From NCBI GenBank assembly GCA_049999765.1, contig JBNGIQ010009479.1:1-47426 (forward strand): DNA of 47,426 nucleotides, given 5' to 3'. Made by a program: the position numbers and the translations under genes. The notes below the pieces were generated by a model. The model worked only from the letters and a program-made list of their open reading frames with translations, searched no databases and was not told the origin of the DNA. Shown piece after piece: positions 9,739 through 20,279 of the stretch. Positions within the stretch are counted from its first letter, which is position 1. Every line of letters begins with the position of its first letter. Source of the DNA: Phaeoceros laevis (taxonomy: Eukaryota; Anthocerotophyta; Anthocerotopsida; Notothyladales).

Positions 9739-11252
9739 TTGAGAATGGTACCTGGTCGCTGCAAAAACTCCCACCTGGATGCAAGGCGATTTCCACCAAA
9801 TGGGTATTTAAAACAAATTTCAATGCTGATGGCACCATTGCCAAGTACAAAGCTTGACTTGTTGTACGGGGGTTCTCTCAAAGGTATGGCAAAGACTATT
9901 TTAAGACCTTCGCTCCTGTAGTCAAGTTTCCCACTTTGCGTTTGGTGATGGCTCTCTCAGCACATAGCGACCTCAACCTCCACCAAATGGATGTCAAGAC
10001 CGCTTTCCTTCATGGGACTCTTGAGGAAGAGCTGTATATGGCCCAACCAGAGGGCTATGTCCAACCTGGAAAAGAGGATCTGGTGTGTAAGCTACACAAA
10101 ACTATATATGGTCTAAAGCAAAGCCCGAGGGCATGGCATACACAAATAGACACATTTTTATTGAGGTGTGGTTTTACCAAAGGGACGGCAGACTCAAACC
10201 TGTATGTGTTACGAAGGAAGGAGGCATACCTTCTCTTGCTCGTGTATGTCGATGATTTAATCTTGGCAGCATCCACTGGACCAGGTAGCTTGCTCCAAAC
10301 AGTGAAGAACCTTTTGAATGCCGAGTTTGACATGACGGACGTCGGCGAGCTTAGATGGTGTCTGGGTGTCGAAGTCACAAGGGACAGGGCTGCTCGTACC
10401 CTGACACTCTCTCAGAAGAAGTATATAGGTGACAGCTTGAAGCGTTTTAACATGTCTGAAGCACACGGCACTAACACTCCTTAGACGTCAGGTGTTAGGC
10501 TGTCAAGGGAACAGTGTGCAAGAACAACAGCAGAAAAATATGAGATGACAAGAATCCCATATAAGCAAGCTGTTGGAACACTAATCTATCTGCAATGTCT
10601 TACGAGACCAGATATTTCCTTTGCAGTTCATGTTGTGTCCCAGTTTCTATTAGACTATGGAGCAGAGCACTGGATACAGGTTAAACGCATTCTGAGATAC
10701 CTCAAGCAAACCAAAGGATACTGCATTATGTATACTGCCTCTGACAAAAAGGGACTCACCCTCCTAGGGTACAGTGACAGCGACTGGGCTGTCGACCCAG
10801 ATAGCAAGAAATCTGTTGCAGTGTACGTTTTTATGTTGGCAGGGGGACCACTTGCCTGGTCCTGTAAGAAGAATAATAATATCTGTCTATCTAGCACAGA
10901 GGCGGAATACAAGGCTTTAACAGTTGCTACAAAAGAAGCTATTTGGGATCGCAGATGTCTGGAGGATACGGGGAACAAGTAGGAATTTCCTATAGTCCTA
11001 CGATGTGACAACCAGGGTGCAATCGCACTCGCTGGCAACCCTGTTTATCATGCTCGCACAAAGCATATTGAAGTTCATCACCATTTTGTGCGAGAGGCGA
11101 TTGCAAATGGACACATCACCTTGGAATATGTCGACACCTCGGAGAACACTGCAGACCTACTAACGAAGTCCCTGTCCAGTGAGCTGCATCTTCGACATTG
11201 TGTCAACCTTGGACTGGTGCCTAAAGACTGCAACAATAACAAGAAGCATTAG
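9712..11252 (+). pseudogene. reverse transcriptase and RNase H of copia A
   Basis: RT motifs are [48 protein letters not shown] and LLVYVDDLILAAS (catalytic YVDD near 10242). RNase H follows with GYSDSDWAVDPDSKKS, LSSTEAEYKAL and DNQGAIALAGNPVYHARTKH, ending TAG at 11250-11252. In-frame stops are TGA at 9856-9858 (KA-stop-LVVRG, CGA expected), TAG at 10482-10484 and TAG at 10980-10982. Confidence 0.9.
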
Positions 11253-11408
11253 AATGCCTAGTCTAGGTAGAATGTAGTGCATGCATTGTTAAAGTGACAG
11301 AACAGACCTGCACTCACCTTGCATGCATGATTGTCACGCCTGAACAACGTTGTCAGGCACTGCTCAGCACGAAACAGATCACACCCACAATACACTAGTC
11401 AGTCCATG

Positions 11409-11855
11409 CTAACCTGCTGCACAGAAATGTTGACAAAGCTGGAGAGGTGTGAAGATTGGCGCACCATAGAAGTTGATGCACTTTGAAGCCGGGCTGGAGC
11501 GAATTGAAGTCTGTTTCATCTTGAGACCCGACTTCCTGCATATGAAGTCTGCTGGCGCCCAATTTTCACCACTGCAGCGGAGCTGACATCCTCTGAGGCT
11601 ACCAATTGGGAGGCGCTGATGCCGCTCAAGTGAAAGGTAATGGGATTCAGAGAATGACAAGCCGGTGTCCGCCCACACAGCGGATGCAGCTGCAGCATTC
11701 AAGTTGCGTGGGGAGAAATCTCTTTCCACTTCCAGCTCTGCAACCAGGTTCTCCAAGCGGTAAAGAACTTCACACAGCAAAGCGGTCAGCATGCGCAGAA
11801 GTCTGGCAGCCATGCTCAGCAGCAGCAGCAGAGGAGCTAGGAGCGCAAGCAGCAT
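11409..11855 (-). CDS. reverse-strand membrane ORF in the 3' region of copia A
   Basis: 148 codons on the strand opposite pol, starting 80 nt inside the 3' LTR. The N-terminus (MLLALLAPLLLLLSMAARLL) is a strong membrane segment. It is followed by basic residues and LYRLENLVAELEVERDF, which resembles the LYSLEEEL segment after the membrane helix in the equivalent genes of C and D. The downstream DAP...MYAG signature is not clear; a YAGSRVS string occurs in a neighbouring frame near 11530. I take it as a diverged member of the same accessory gene. Chance antisense coding is the alternative. Confidence 0.5.
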   Translation of the reverse strand: MLLALLAPLLLLLSMAARLLRMLTALLCEVLYRLENLVAELEVERDFSPRNLNAAAASAVWADTGLSFSESHYLSLERHQRLPIGSLRGCQLRCSGENWAPADFICRKSGLKMKQTSIRSSPASKCINFYGAPIFTPLQLCQHFCAAG

Positions 11856-11920
11856 CTTTGTGCAAGTCGGAGCGTAAGCGGCTGGCGGCGCGAAGGCAAG
11901 TGACGGAAATGACCAAATAT

Positions 11921-11934
11921 GGATTGAGTGGGGG
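11921..11934 (+). promoter_or_regulatory. polypurine tract of copia A
   Basis: ggattgagtggggg directly before the 3' LTR at 11935; it would prime plus-strand synthesis. Confidence 0.75.
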
Positions 11935-12188
11935 TATTGGGGTTAGGGTTAGGTTTATAACATCGTTTCGTAATCAACCCATACTTAATTAATAGCCATG
12001 GTCACTTTGACTAGGGTTACGTAGATTGTAGTTAGGTAGTTATTAGTTGAATAACTACCTATGCAAGGATACCAACGGCCACCTTCGTGTGGCTATGTAA
12101 GTCACGTTCATGTGACAGTAAATCATCCATTCTATTCTACAACTTTGTGTCTCTCTCGTGCTCGCACGTTTAATCTCGAATTACAGCA
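11935..12188 (+). repeat. 3' LTR of copia A
   Basis: Same 254 bp as 5314-5567 with six substitutions; followed by the CAAAT duplication. Confidence 0.92.
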
Positions 12189-12639
12189 CAAATCACACAA
12201 AAAATCTTTGCTAAGTAACAGCCCAGAAACCACATTTAGGTCTTTTGGTTTTTTTAAGCCTTACAGATGCCACTAGAAGGAAAGAGAGAGAGAGAGGTGC
12301 GTTCCTATATAAGTGGACTGTGCTACCCTCAGTCCCAACATCCCCCGCTCCTCACTTTTTCTCCTCGTGGCCAACATGCTCCCTCAATGTCATTTGCTAC
12401 TCTGCTAAGCCTTTGATAGACACACCTTCTGTTGTCCTTCCTTTGTTTATCGTCTTGTGTCCTCCCAAGCATCCTTCCACTGTGTGCCATCCTTCGTTCT
12501 TTCAGAGTTTGCAACACTCTACCTTTCAGTCTGCCCCACATTCCTACTGTCATCCCCTCTACCTCTCTACTGCCACTTTTGTCTGCTATAACCCTACCCT
12601 TTAAAATGATTTGGTTGTGGGCGACGAGTTCATGATCTC
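12189..12639 (+). promoter_or_regulatory. possible promoter region of the PPR locus
   Basis: After the CAAAT duplication there is a (GA)n run near 12281-12297 and TATATAAG at 12306-12313, then a pyrimidine-rich stretch up to the first PPR codons near 12640. GA-rich plus TATA plus CT-rich leader is a plausible plant core promoter. No coding sequence is supported here. Confidence 0.35.
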
Positions 12640-14480
12640 ATTGTCAAACCTGGTTGCGAGTCGAATGCATACTTGGGGAACCATATCTTGCGCATGTATG
12701 CATGTGGAGGTAGGCTGCAGGAGCGCATGGATGTGTTCAACAGGGCAAGGAAACTGGATGTCTTCATGTGGTTTGCCATTATCTCTGCACATGCTAAGCA
12801 CCGAAAACCGAAGGAGGCTATACAATTCTACCGTGATATGCGTCGGTCAGGAGTGAAGGCGAACGGTTACGTCTTCCTAGCTGCCCTTCAAGCTTGTGCA
12901 TTTGCCGCTGACTCGGAATCTGGGAGGAAAGTGCGCTCTATGTGTTGCACAGTGGCAAATCCTACTGATTTATTTGTTGGCAACTGCCTGGTTGACATGT
13001 ATGCAAAATGTGGCGAATTGACAGATGCACACCAGGTTTTTGACAGCATGGCCACAAAGGATGTGGTGACATGGACACTGCTGATCGCTGGATATGCACA
13101 GCAAGGCTGATCCTAAGGCTCGTCGGACTTTGGTAGCTGGTCAAGCCGGTGCCACATGTTCCCTGCTGTGAAGAATGGAGCTGGAGTCTGGGCCAAAGTG
13201 GCAATGTTGGCAGGGTGCAAGAGCAAGACAGCAACTAGGAGACGGAGACAGGGCCTTGCCTGGTAGGGTTGTAGTGGACAAGCAGGTTTTTGACAGCATG
13301 GCCACCAAGGATGTGGTGACATGGACAGCGCTGATCGATGGGAACACACAGCAAGGACTCGACCAAGAAGCGCTTTTGTGTATGGACAAATGGAGGAGGT
13401 GGGCCTCATTTGGCTGACCATGTTCTTTTTATTTGCCTTCTGAAGGCGTGTGCAAGCACTGTTGCCTTGCAGAAAGGCAAGGAGCTGCACTCAAAGATTG
13501 TCAAAAGAGGTCTGCTGGATGATGTAGTGGTGGGCAACTGTCTGGTGGACATGTACGCAAAATGTGGTGAGCTGGAAGGTGCACACCAGGTTTTTGACAG
13601 CATGGCCACGAAGGATGTGGTGACACGGACAGCGCTGATTGCTGGGTATGCATAGCAAGGACTCGGCCAAGAGGCCCTTGTTGTTTATGGACAAATGGAG
13701 GCGGGCCTCACTTTGGCTCACCGTGTTACTTTTATTTTCCTTTTAAAGGCGTCTGCAAGCACGGGTGCTTTGCATACGGGCAGGAGCTGCACTCAAAGAT
13801 TGTCAAAAGAGGTCTGCTGGATGATGTAGTGGTGGGCAACTGCCTGGTGGACATGTATGCAAAATGTGGTGAGCTGGAAGGTGCACGCCAGGTTTTTGAC
13901 AGCATGGCCACAACGGATGTGGTGACATAGACAGCGCTGATCGCTGGGTATGCACAGCAAGGACTCGGCCAAGAGGCTCTTGTTCTGTATGGACAACTGG
14001 AGGAGGCGGGCCTCAATTTGGCTAACGATGTTACTTTTGCATGCCTTTTGAAGGCGTGTGCCAGCACTGGTGCCTTGCAGAAGGGCAGGTAGCTTCACTC
14101 ACAGATTGTCAGAAGAGGACTGCTGGAGAAATTAGTGGTGGGCAACTGCCCGGTAGATATGTATACTAAATGTTGTGAGCTAGAAGATGCCCGCCAGGTT
14201 TTTGACAGCATGGACACAAAGGTTGTGGTGACATGGAATGCTCTGATTGCTGCAGCAGGGGCTCGGCCAAGAGGCGCTTGTTGTGTACGGACAAATAGAG
14301 GAGGGGGTCCTCACTTTGGCTGACCATGTTACCTTTGCTTGCCTCCTGAAGGCGTGTGCAAGCACTGGTGCCATACAGAGGGGCAGGCAGCTGCACTCTA
14401 AGGTTGTCTGCTGAATGATGTAGTGGTGGGCCCCTTCCTGGTGGACATGTATGCAAAATGTGGTGAGCTGGAAGAATCTG
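12640..14480 (+). pseudogene. pentatricopeptide repeat (PPR, PLS type) pseudogene
   Basis: PPR proteins bind organelle RNA. From about 12640 the frame reads GNHILRMYACGGRLQERMDV, then LFVGNCLVDMYAKCGEL and HQVFDSMATKDVVTWTLLIA, ending TGA near 13110. After an unrelated-looking insertion (13120-13280), VFDSMATKDVVTWTALI resumes. Three further PLS triplets follow with a period of about 306 bp (102 codons), each with LLKACASTGAL, VVGNCLVDMYAKCGEL and TALIAGYAQQGLGQEAL. They carry stops (13655, 13926-13928, 14090) and frameshifts. No E or DYW tail is seen. Triplet similarity and wording resemble fern PPR families. Confidence 0.85.
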
Positions 14481-14499
14481 CACATATCAAAATGTGGTG

Positions 14500-15490
14500 A
14501 GCTGGAAGAATCTACACATGTGCAGTGACTGTCACAGCTTCACGGAAATCATGTCAAGGCTTGAACAGGCTGAGGATTCGCGAACACTCATCCACCACAT
14601 ATTAGAACACATGCCCAGAATGATGTCTCCTACCATATTGGAAAGAAAGGGAGATGATTGGAAGTAAGAAAAGGCCCATTTTCCAGTGGATACCCGGGGA
14701 TATTGGAAGAACACAGTGAATGAGGGTAGGGGCCTGTTAGGGTGAAAGGAAATTGCTGTACAAAATGCCAATGCAAGCATGTAGATGGCGATCTTCACTG
14801 CCGATCCTCACCTGTATGGAGCAACTTTACGCGCTAGCAGTGCTATACAATAGAGCTTGCAACAGTACAGGTAACCTACTTGATATTTCCAAATTAACTG
14901 CACGTCTTTTCAATTGCAATATGTCATGCTGGTCATGCTTGGAGTTACGGGTCGTAGACGATATGATGTTTCTATGATGCATGTACTTGCTACACTTGCT
15001 TAGTTGGCCTGCACTTGTTACTTACATTGCTTTTGTTTTCTTTGACTACCCGCCTTCTAACCACACCAAAAAAGATGTGCTTACTCTGCTACTTTGCTAT
15101 ATTATACACTTCGCTTCAAGCTCTTTCTAAAAGCTTTGACACGCCGATGCAACATGCCCGAGTTTTTCATGCTGCTTTTGCCTGAATGCCACCACCCTAC
15201 TTGCTTGCCAGCTGATTGTCACACCAATTGCAAGGCCTGTTTGTGCTTGAATGCCACCTCTTTGACTGCTTGCCTGCGGACTGTCACACTACTTGACTGC
15301 TGCTTGCCACATAGCTTGCAACGGCACATTGATGTTTGGCTTCCTAACACAATGAGACTGGTCAGCCTTGAGATGTACTATTTCCTCGACACACGTTATT
15401 GTTGACCTCTGATTCCAGAATGGTGGGGTGCTACACTAGAGATGCTCTGGTCCATTTTGGGTTAAAGTTTTTATAGGCACAGTTATTTGA
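14500..15490. other. no gene recognised
   Basis: AT-rich sequence with short unrelated ORFs only. Cys/Leu-rich reading frames near 15100-15400 arise from repeated ttgcctgc/actgcttgcc words and look non-coding. Confidence 0.4.
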
Positions 15491-15492
15491 AA

Positions 15493-15612
15493 TATCATAT
15501 CTTATGGCTTATCATATCTTGTGGCTTATCATATCTTGTGGCTTATCATATCCGTGGCCTATCATATCTTGTGGCCTATCATATCTTCTGGCTTATTATC
15601 TATTCTGGCTTA
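15493..15612. repeat. 17-bp tandem repeat, about 7 units
   Basis: Unit tatcatatcttgtggct with small variations (tatccgtggcc, tcttctggct). The last unit degrades to tattatctattctggct. Confidence 0.85.
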
Positions 15613-15859
15613 TCGTTACTTCACTGTGAGGAAGGATGCTATTCACCTTCACAATAGACTCGTTACTACTCTTTATGGCCAATGATTGCTCCCTAAAGTA
15701 CAAAACCATACCTAGGTGCTCCTAGCCGCCTTTTAGTTCCGTCCCCACAACGCTCAAACAAACTGAATAGCCACGCACGCCACACCAACTAACTTTGTAA
15801 CTTTTGAAAATTCTTATATTCTTACTGTGGTCGCATGCCAACCACAGCAAGCTAATTGC

Positions 15860-16046
15860 TCACTTTAGAGCAACTTAGTGGGCTCCCTAGTTCACACTGG
15901 GACCCATGCAATGTGGGTGATCGGCGGCACCTCATTAAGAAGATAAGAATGATTGTACCCGTTCGCATGCGGGTGCCCTTATCCGGGGCAAGAAAGGGAC
16001 CCTTCATGGGATCGTCTAACCTCCTCAAGCACACACACACACACCC
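15860..16046 (+). repeat. dispersed repeat, copy 1 (unknown class, CA-rich end)
   Basis: Matches 40464-40660 in the same orientation: cactttag(a/g)g, ctccctagttcac(a/c)ctggga, a variable middle, gcatg(c/g)gggtgccc, a gggaccc...tgggatcg stretch, and cctcctcaa followed by a CA-rich run. Length and mobility suggest a SINE- or MITE-like element. No clear A/B boxes or terminal repeats were found. Confidence 0.6.
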
Positions 16047-16062
16047 TTGCTTGTGTCATAGG

Positions 16063-16190
16063 CTACATTCTCAGCTCAAACTTCAGCTTTCCTGCTGTCA
16101 TTCTCAGCTCAAACTTCAGTTTTCCTGCTGCCACTCTACCTTCATTCTCAACTCAGACTTCAGTTTTCCTGCTGCCACTCTACCTTAATT
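16063..16190. repeat. tandem repeat of 32-44 bp, three units
   Basis: Units begin cattctcagctcaaacttc and include ttttcctgctg; the last two units add ccactctacctt. A further cattctcaaactc occurs near 16205. Confidence 0.8.
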
Positions 16191-17458
16191 CTTGTCGAGA
16201 CTACATTCTCAAACTCCTCATCAAGTCCTCAAATTTCCTGCCATCTCTGCAACATCCCGGTCTTCAGTACAAAGCTGTGAAGTTCCATCCAAACAACACG
16301 AAGGGCAGCTAAGTAGCTATGATGTCGCAACAAACAAACGAGGTGGAGACTATTTACAAACCTGTGCTGCATTTTCCTTCGATGCTTGAATGCTGTCGTG
16401 AATGCTGTCTGTTGCAAGATAATGGTTGTGTGAAGATCTGCTACTGCTACTGATTTCTGCTGTCCAGTTCTACATATCATGGATTGCTGGTCGTGTATTG
16501 TTTGCTACGGACTGCTGCTCAAAACATTTCATGAATGACTGCAGATTGATGGAAGCACTGCATGATTTTTACTAACACTAAAAACGCGTTGAAGTGGTCA
16601 AATAGCTAATTCTTTCAGAGTTAAACTCAAGTTGCACAAGTTTTTCTTTGAGATGGGTTTGCCACAAAGCTTTCCAGAAACCCATACAAGGATCCCACCT
16701 GGCACTGATGAGGAGCGGGAGGCATGGCTCACCCCCGTGCACTCAACAAGACTTGCTAGAGGAATCGCCTCCCAAGTTGGTTAACTTGTGAGCTTCCTCT
16801 TTGCAACTTAGATGTTTTAGATGCAGGTTTTTTTGTAAACCTGCGTAGACAAATCGTTAGCATGAAAACTTTCAAAGCTTACCATGATTGCTCTTGTGAC
16901 TTGTTTTTTTAACCATTTCTTCTGGCTGATCAAGGCAGCATGCAAGCCAGACACCAGCCAACAGCCCTACATACAGTGCGAGACAACACTTGTGGCCAGA
17001 TAGGCCCCTGCACAACAAAAATGCTCGGTCAGATAGACCAAATGTGTGACAAAACGGCTGACTCAGGTCAGATTGACCAAAAACATTCAATAGACACCTT
17101 CTCGACAGAAGATCAGACTGAATGCTGGTCAGGCTATTCATAAATGCTTGGAAAGAAAAAATTTAGGTTCTTCTGTGCTAGTACCACCCCTTGTCGTCTG
17201 CTGGTGCATCATAGCTATCTGGCCACCATTCTGCCGCCCTCCTGTCTCAACCAATTCTATGAAAAAAGGCATCGGAAGTGCCTCTTTGCTGGCAGTTTCT
17301 TGGAAAACTTTGCCATGTTCTCCAGTCTTGAGTCCAAGTCCTCATCGGAGGCAAACTGTCGCGAACCCAATCAGATGACAAGGGTCACCTGTATGTATGT
17401 ATGCCACGCAAACACACACACAAGGCCAACCTCAAAAGACATGTATAAGGCCTACCAA
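16191..17458. other. no gene recognised
   Basis: Only short ORFs without recognisable domains. A degenerate word ggtcagat(a/t)gaccaaa occurs at least twice around 17028-17082. Confidence 0.4.
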
Positions 17459-17600
17459 ACTCATAGACAACTCCTACTTGAAAAGAAAAAACACAAGTCC
17501 TACCTGGAAAGACAACTCCTAGACAGAACGCAAAGTCCTACCTGAAAAGACAACTCCTAAAACTCATAGACAACTCTTACCTGAAAAGACTGAACACCTA
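17459..17600. repeat. degenerate tandem repeat around caactcctacctgaaaaga
   Basis: The words ctcatagacaactc and cctacctgaaaagaca recur four to five times with irregular spacing. Confidence 0.65.
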
Positions 17601-17648
17601 CATGATAAAAAACCTCGAGGACTGAACACATATATAGGCAAAATTTTC

Positions 17649-17971
17649 CCCGAGGCCGAAGGAATGGCCTCACTCACTGAGGCCCAAGGAATGGCACAAG
17701 GATTGCCCTAAGCAAGCACACCGAGGCCCAAGGAATGGTCCAAGCACCCAAGGCCCAAAGAAGCACCGAGGCCCAAGGAAAAAAACATAGAAAGCACACC
17801 GAGGCCCAAGGAATGGCATTCCTCACCTAGCACCCGGCCTCAACACCGATGCCTCAACACCGAGGCCCAAGGAATAGGTCTGACCAAACTAGCCTGACCA
17901 CCGAGGCCCAAGGAACAAGCCTGGCCACCGAGGCCCAAGGAACAGGCTTGACCACTGAGGCCCAAGGAACA
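17649..17971. repeat. minisatellite, left part (core gaggcccaaggaa)
   Basis: About a dozen copies of (c)cgaggcccaaggaa, in places as a roughly 28-bp unit with cctgaccac. The array is the insertion target of element C and continues at 31587. Confidence 0.85.
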
Positions 17972-18238
17972 TACGAAGCTACCTGCCATTAGGGCACAAT
18001 CGGCTAAGTAGACAGCTTTTATTTAATTATCATCTAATTAGATAAATCAGTAATAGGGATATGAAACGCTAGGACGTTTCATATCGTCACAATGTTCCTA
18101 CGTGACGGTTGGCTTTCACGTCCCCGTGAACAGTCACGACCGTTCACCTGGACTTGGCCTTAAAGGCCATACGGTCATCGCGACCTTAATCAATCTTTCT
18201 CATTTTCTGCTACTCGATCCGGCCTGAATCTATCCGCA
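17972..18238 (+). repeat. 5' LTR of copia C
   Basis: Starts TACGAAGCTACC, ends TATCCGCA next to the primer site. Confidence 0.92.
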
Positions 18239-18250
18239 TGGTATCAGAGC
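18239..18250 (+). promoter_or_regulatory. primer-binding site of copia C
   Basis: TGGTATCAGAGC, initiator tRNA-Met type. The next three bases are the ATG of leader ORF 0a. Confidence 0.93.
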
Positions 18251-18427
18251 ATGGAACCTGTCACGCTACCTGGTCACTGTGACTTCTGCACAATAAAAAT
18301 CTTCATTAGAACTTTTAGTCATGAGAAATTCAGAAGCTTCATGACAGCGCTAGGAGTCGCACTGGTCTGATTAGGCGTCACGGCAGGTGCATTCCTTGCT
18401 GATGCAATTTACCACTACTATCAATAA
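18251..18427 (+). pseudogene. leader ORF 0a of copia C (about 58-aa protein ending YHYYQ)
   Basis: ATG at 18251 abuts the primer site; stop TAA at 18425-18427. Reads with CDFC near the N-terminus, HEKFRSFMTALGVALV, a TGA at 18368-18370, then AGAFLADAIYHYYQ. The equivalent ORF in B (25846-26025) has VALTRFGAMADAFLAEAVYHYYS, so the TGA replaces Arg (CGA). Shared positions include CxxC, H(E/K)xFR, VAL and AFLA(D/E)A(I/V)YHYY. A hydrophobic C-terminal half suggests a membrane or packing helix. No known family recognised. Confidence 0.65.
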
Positions 18428-18432
18428 GTGTC

Positions 18433-19352
18433 ATGCCAAGACAGAGGAATCGGGGTGCAAACCTGCCTGCAGACCCAAATCTTGCACGTCCTAGTGAAGC
18501 AGTCGCTGCACAAAATCGCGAAATAGTTGAAGGGGTTGTAGAGCACCATCATTTGATAAATTTCTTCCTAGCAAATGCGCCAAAGCCTGCTGATGAGTCT
18601 AGCCCTAGCACAATCGGCACGCAGACGCAGTCAGTCCCTAAGGATCCCTTAGCACATCTTAGAAGAGAAGTGCGTGAAAAACTTGAAAGATCTCAGCACA
18701 TTTCAAATGCAAGTACAAAGAGACTCACGGATAGAGGGTCTTCCTTGTGTCACGGATTTGCTGATTCATACAACTCCTTTCCATCACCTAGTGATCAGTT
18801 GCTAGTTGAACTTTACAACCTTATCAAGTCGGTGGGCCGTAGAACAAGGGACCAATTGCAGGACTTAACTGATAGAGTCATAGAAAACAGCAGATGAATT
18901 GAAGTCCTTGCAGCACACATTGATTCTCGCATTGCCATATCACCATCTGCTTCTCCTAAGAACTATCGTGGAGTAAAACTCTGGCAAGGAGCAGCAGACC
19001 CTTAGTTGCACAAAATGCCTGCAGCAAGAACTCAAACACTGCGCAATCTACTTGCAACAGGAGGAATGCGTACCATTTCTGAGGTTTGATGCTTTCGGAT
19101 ATCATACAGAGGTCGTGGCACAAGGAATCCACGTGGTCGTGGTAGAGGACGCGGCAAGGGCACTGGTAGAGGAGCTTCTGAGCCTGCCTTGGCAGTAGAT
19201 CCCCTCACATCCTTGCATAGACCACTTCCTGATGCCCAGTCGAGCAATTTAGGCCCACAGTTAGCTGCACAGACCTCTCATGCACATCAGGCCACCAGGG
19301 CAGCTTTGTTAGCACACGCATTAAGAGCTTCCTTAGCCTCTCAGGCTATTCA
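18433..19352 (+). pseudogene. leader ORF 0b of copia C, in frame with gag
   Basis: ATG (MPRQRNRGANL) lies 5 nt after the 0a stop. One frame continues to the B insertion with TGA at 18895-18897, TAG near 19003 and TGA near 19087. Middle helices (HLRREVREKLERSQHI; LIKSVGRRTRDQLQDLTD) suggest coiled coil. An RG-rich segment (RGRGTRNPRGRGRGRGKG) near 19100-19170 is typical of nucleic-acid binding. Joining across B gives SQAIHNMAQG in frame with gag, so in C this is an N-terminal gag extension of about 300 residues unless translation restarts. Confidence 0.6.
19348..19352. repeat. target-site duplication of element B (left copy, attca)
   Basis: attca, matched by 26398-26402. It marks the insertion of B in the leader/gag frame of C. 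Confidence 0.9.
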
Positions 19353-19602
19353 TGAGGATCTAAGCAGATCGTAGGATCGATTAGAGAGAATTGAGTGTAA
19401 GGAAAGAAGTGAATTATGTGTGAGGGCGGTGCGCCCCTTAAACATGTGCGCGGGCATCGAACCGGTGTGTCCCGTGAGTGTGGCGTTCGGTTATTGGGTC
19501 GTGACCGTTGAGGTCACGACCTTTGCTATCTATAAGTAATTTAAATGACCTTTAATTACCTATCTATTTATGACTATTAAATAATCAACTATTATATCTT
19601 TA
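19353..19602 (-). repeat. 3' LTR of copia B
   Basis: Identical to 26148-26397 except for two transitions. On the plus strand it begins tgaggatc and ends atcttta. In the element's sense, purine tract aagtgggag precedes TAAAGATA. It contains a perfect 10-bp inverted repeat at 19497-19521. Confidence 0.93.
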
Positions 19603-19805
19603 CTCCCACTTAGGCTTAAATAGATAAGGCCTAACTAACTATTAAATACAGGTTACGCAGGTTACCAGCTGCCGGTTGCCGGTGGCTACAAAAAAATAGG
19701 GCAGGCCCTCACGGGTTAGGTCACGGGTTACTTGCACCGGACGAAGTCATTCTGACGTAATCCGCCACCGTGAGCTGCTCCGTTGCGCGCTGCCGGAATT
19801 GCTCC

Positions 19806-20227
19806 ATGGCCACCCTCGAACTGGACGCCGTGCTGTTGTTGATGCTTCTGGTCTTTGCTGCATGCTCCTGCTGCCGTAGGCGCAAGTGCCGAACTTGCGC
19901 TGCCGCCAGAACCTTGCGTTCCCTGGAGGAAGAGCTGGAATTTGCGCACTTGCGCTAGAGGGATTCGAAGAACATGCCGCGCCTTGTGCCTGACGCTCCG
20001 TGGAGGCATCTCCCCAACTGCATGGACCAGATGATGTTTGCAGGCAGCGACTTCACCGACGAGGGCCGTTTGATAGTCAGATATGGTAAGATTCCGCTTG
20101 TAGTTAGGACGTCTCCCACTGCAGGTGAAAGCTTTCTTGTGTTCCTGACTTGTGTTCATTGTTTGATGCAGAGCCCTGGTGGAAGTGTACCACCATCCAG
20201 CCTTTTAGGAAGTTTGTGCCTGGATGA
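19806..20227 (+). pseudogene. reverse-strand accessory gene of copia B (spliced, single-pass membrane protein)
   Basis: Opposite to pol. ATG 19806 lies 204 nt inside the 3' LTR. The N-terminus MATLELDAVLLLMLLVFAAC is a membrane segment, followed by RRRK and a Cys cluster, then SLEEELEF. TAG at 19956-19958 (Gln expected) is in frame with MPRLVPDAPWRHLPNCMDQ, MMFAGSDFTDEGRLIVRYG. GTAAG at 20086 and TGATGCAG ending 20171 bound an 86-nt intron; exon 2 codes EPWWKCTTIQPFRKFVPG and stops at 20227. The pol stop is 52 nt further. C and D carry homologues with the intron at the same place. Function unknown; a membrane or envelope-like or host-modulating role is speculation. Confidence 0.7.
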
Positions 20228-20279
20228 CGGCGCTGTCTGCTCAGTATCTGGCAACTGTAGGCTTCTGCAAGTGTTTTTG

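Larger units (their letters stand above)
5314..12188 (+). mobile_element. Ty1/copia retrotransposon A, complete but decayed
   Basis: The 254-bp LTRs at 5314-5567 and 11935-12188 differ at 6 positions by eye. The element is flanked by the 5-bp duplication CAAAT (5309-5313, 12189-12193). The primer site abuts the 5' LTR and a purine tract abuts the 3' LTR. Gene order is leader ORFs, gag, protease, integrase, RT, RNase H, the copia order with integrase before RT. Several stops and frameshifts make it non-autonomous today. An extra 680 nt between pol and the 3' LTR holds a reverse-strand ORF. Confidence 0.93.

Noticed and set aside
12245-12604. Ser/Pro-rich plus-strand ORF upstream of the PPR locus
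   Set aside because: CT-rich leader sequence after a TATA-like box; translation is low complexity.
17649-17971. CRISPR-like array
   Set aside because: Repeats are contiguous and irregular without unique spacers; the context is a plant nuclear genome. It is a minisatellite.
19728-20159. 143-codon minus-strand ORF opposite the accessory gene of B
   Set aside because: Shadow of the plus-strand accessory gene; low-complexity translation and no counterpart in C or D.
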